Of a stretch of DNA of 64,000 nt, positions 63,063 through 64,000 are shown piece by piece; the stretch's first letter is position 1; the number at the start of each line of letters is the position of its first letter. The DNA is from Bacteroidota bacterium (GTDB lineage: Bacteria; Bacteroidota; Ignavibacteria; Ignavibacteriales; Melioribacteraceae): NCBI GenBank assembly GCA_021820065.1, contig JAKAEE010000007.1, positions 1 through 64,000 of the forward strand. Direction: 5' to 3'. The position numbers were made by a program, and so were the translations under genes. The notes under the pieces are model-generated. The model was not told the origin of the DNA. It saw only the letters and a list, made by a program, of their open reading frames with translations, and did no database searches.

Positions 63063-64000
63063 TTAGAAATTTATTTCTTTTTTTGATTGAGCGGATTTAT
63101 ACATTGTTTCCAAGAGCTTCATCAACAGCACAGCGTCGTCTGCGGACGAGATTACGGCATTCGTATCCCGCACTGCGCCGATGAAATGCTTCAATTGATT
63201 TTCGTATGACTTCTTAAAAAAGTTCGAAGTATTGGTAACGTTTGCAAGCGTGTAATCAAGCTGAGTTGAATCCAATCTTCGGTAGGCGCGCAACGGATTA
63301 AGATGTGCTGTGCCTTTCGTACCGTAAGCCGTTAAGTTGAACGAATCGGCTTCCGAATGTAAAACCCAGCTAACTTCGAAGTTGATAACTTGACCGTTAT
63401 CTAACCGGACAAAACCAACTGCAGAATCTTCAACATCTTTTGTACTCTGACTATATTTTTGAACCGAGACACTTTTTATTTTCATATCATTCATAATCCA
63501 GAGAGCAAGGTCAAGAACAAGAATTCCTAAATCGATAATTACTCCGCCGCCGGAAACGCTTTTGTTGAATATCCACTTCTGTTCGGAGCTTTCTTTTCTC
63601 AGCCAGCCGCACCGGATATAAAAAATATCTCCCAGTTCACCGCTGTTCACCAAACTTTTCATCAGCATCGCATCCGGTCTGTAGCGCAAGTTCATTCCAA
63701 CCATTACTTTTTTCTTGGCTTTCTTTGCAATCGAATTTATTTCCTTTGCCTCAGCCAAATTTCTTGCAATCGGTTTTTCGATCAACAAATCTTTCTTCGC
63801 TTTCAGGCATTCCGAAGCGATTTCCAAGTGAGTATTTGTCGGTGTTGCGATTATCACAGCTTCAACATTTTCGTTGGCAAGCAGCTCTCTATAATCGGTG
63901 TACTGTTTGGCTATTCCAAACTTATCGCCGATTGTTTTCAATCTGTTCTTGTTGATCTCCGCAACCGCCGAGATTTCAACATTACCCAGCTTTGCAAGAA
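63063..64000 (-). CDS. Gfo/Idh/MocA-family oxidoreductase, cut by the window edge
   Basis: The frame stays open to the right edge, so the 5' end lies outside the window; the track start at 63941 is an internal TTG. The visible part includes the end of the Rossmann domain (VEAVIIATPTNTHLEIASEC), the EKP motif (LLIEKPIARN), and the C-terminal alpha/beta domain with DLGILVLDLALWIM. Such enzymes oxidise or reduce sugars or cyclitols with NAD(P). It begins just upstream of the response-regulator gene on the same strand. Substrate unknown. Confidence 0.85.
   Translation of the reverse strand, partial: LAKLGNVEISAVAEINKNRLKTIGDKFGIAKQYTDYRELLANENVEAVIIATPTNTHLEIASECLKAKKDLLIEKPIARNLAEAKEINSIAKKAKKKVMVGMNLRYRPDAMLMKSLVNSGELGDIFYIRCGWLRKESSEQKWIFNKSVSGGGVIIDLGILVLDLALWIMNDMKIKSVSVQKYSQSTKDVEDSAVGFVRLDNGQVINFEVSWVLHSEADSFNLTAYGTKGTAHLNPLRAYRRLDSTQLDYTLANVTNTSNFFKKSYENQLKHFIGAVRDTNAVISSADDAVLLMKLLETMYKSAQSKKEINF

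Noticed and set aside
1-64000. tRNA, rRNA, CRISPR, transposase or phage genes
   Set aside because: I looked for T-loop-like GTTCGAATC blocks, regular direct repeats with spacers and transposase motifs and found none; a GTTCGAA-like match at 49993 is a palindrome, not a tRNA.

Overview
The window looks like chromosomal DNA of an Ignavibacteria-type (Chlorobi/Bacteroidota lineage) bacterium. The clearest sign is a secreted multihaem cytochrome ending in a type IX secretion sorting domain of the YPNPFNPST kind, which is typical of that lineage. A PhoB/PhoR pair, a eukaryote-like IleRS, a B12-dependent ribonucleotide reductase, a TPR/DUF4292/EnvC envelope cluster and an [FeFe]-hydrogenase maturase (HydF) fit an anaerobic or facultative heterotroph. 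This assignment is inference; no rRNA or tRNA gene was seen in the window.

Bases 1-18000 form a metal and stress resistance island, almost entirely on the minus strand. From right to left (direction of transcription) it holds: a small Cys-rich secreted protein; a tripartite CzcCBA-type RND efflux system; a PII-like regulator of the type linked to metal efflux; a small membrane-anchored protein; an OsmC-like protein; an ICMT/PEMT-like methyltransferase; a P1B-type ATPase without the CPC motif; YnfA; then an ECF sigma factor, its DUF5667 putative anti-sigma factor, a Spy/CpxP-like periplasmic protein, two membrane or envelope proteins, a SHOCT protein and a CadA-type ATPase. The sigma gene and the Spy-like gene share a near-identical bipartite promoter (CATAACACTTTT-N10-CGTCT), which predicts the sigma factor's own regulon. 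The left end (0.8-1.7 kb) carries decayed relatives of genes from the right side of the island, joined abruptly to a piece of an unrelated gene.

A 750-base gene-free stretch (17971-18723) separates the island from core genes. Bases 18.7-30 kb hold a PQQ-propeller protein, a HAD phosphatase, the EnvC/DUF4292/TPR envelope operon, an ATP-grasp protein, RsgA (apparently with an ATT start), a FadL-like porin and two more envelope proteins. Bases 29.9-46 kb hold cysS, the nine-haem T9SS cytochrome, an aspartase/hydF pair, an epimerase, rluD, lspA, a DksA-like protein with a lysine-rich tail, ileS, a purine nucleoside phosphorylase cluster with a DivIVA-like protein, a YggS-family protein and an orphan antitoxin-like gene.

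Bases 46-64 kb hold nrdJ, malQ, a periplasmic glutathione peroxidase, pta, an AI-2E-type permease, a beta-CASP nuclease, an FN3 lipoprotein with a large predicted outer-membrane protein, an RsbW-like ATPase, mdh, rpmA/rplU, a PhoR/PhoB-like pair and an oxidoreductase cut by the right edge. No transposase, integrase, CRISPR array or phage gene was seen. Short GC-rich palindromes recur across the window, one of them in frame inside the CadA gene, and two pyrimidine-rich tandem repeats lie between genes.
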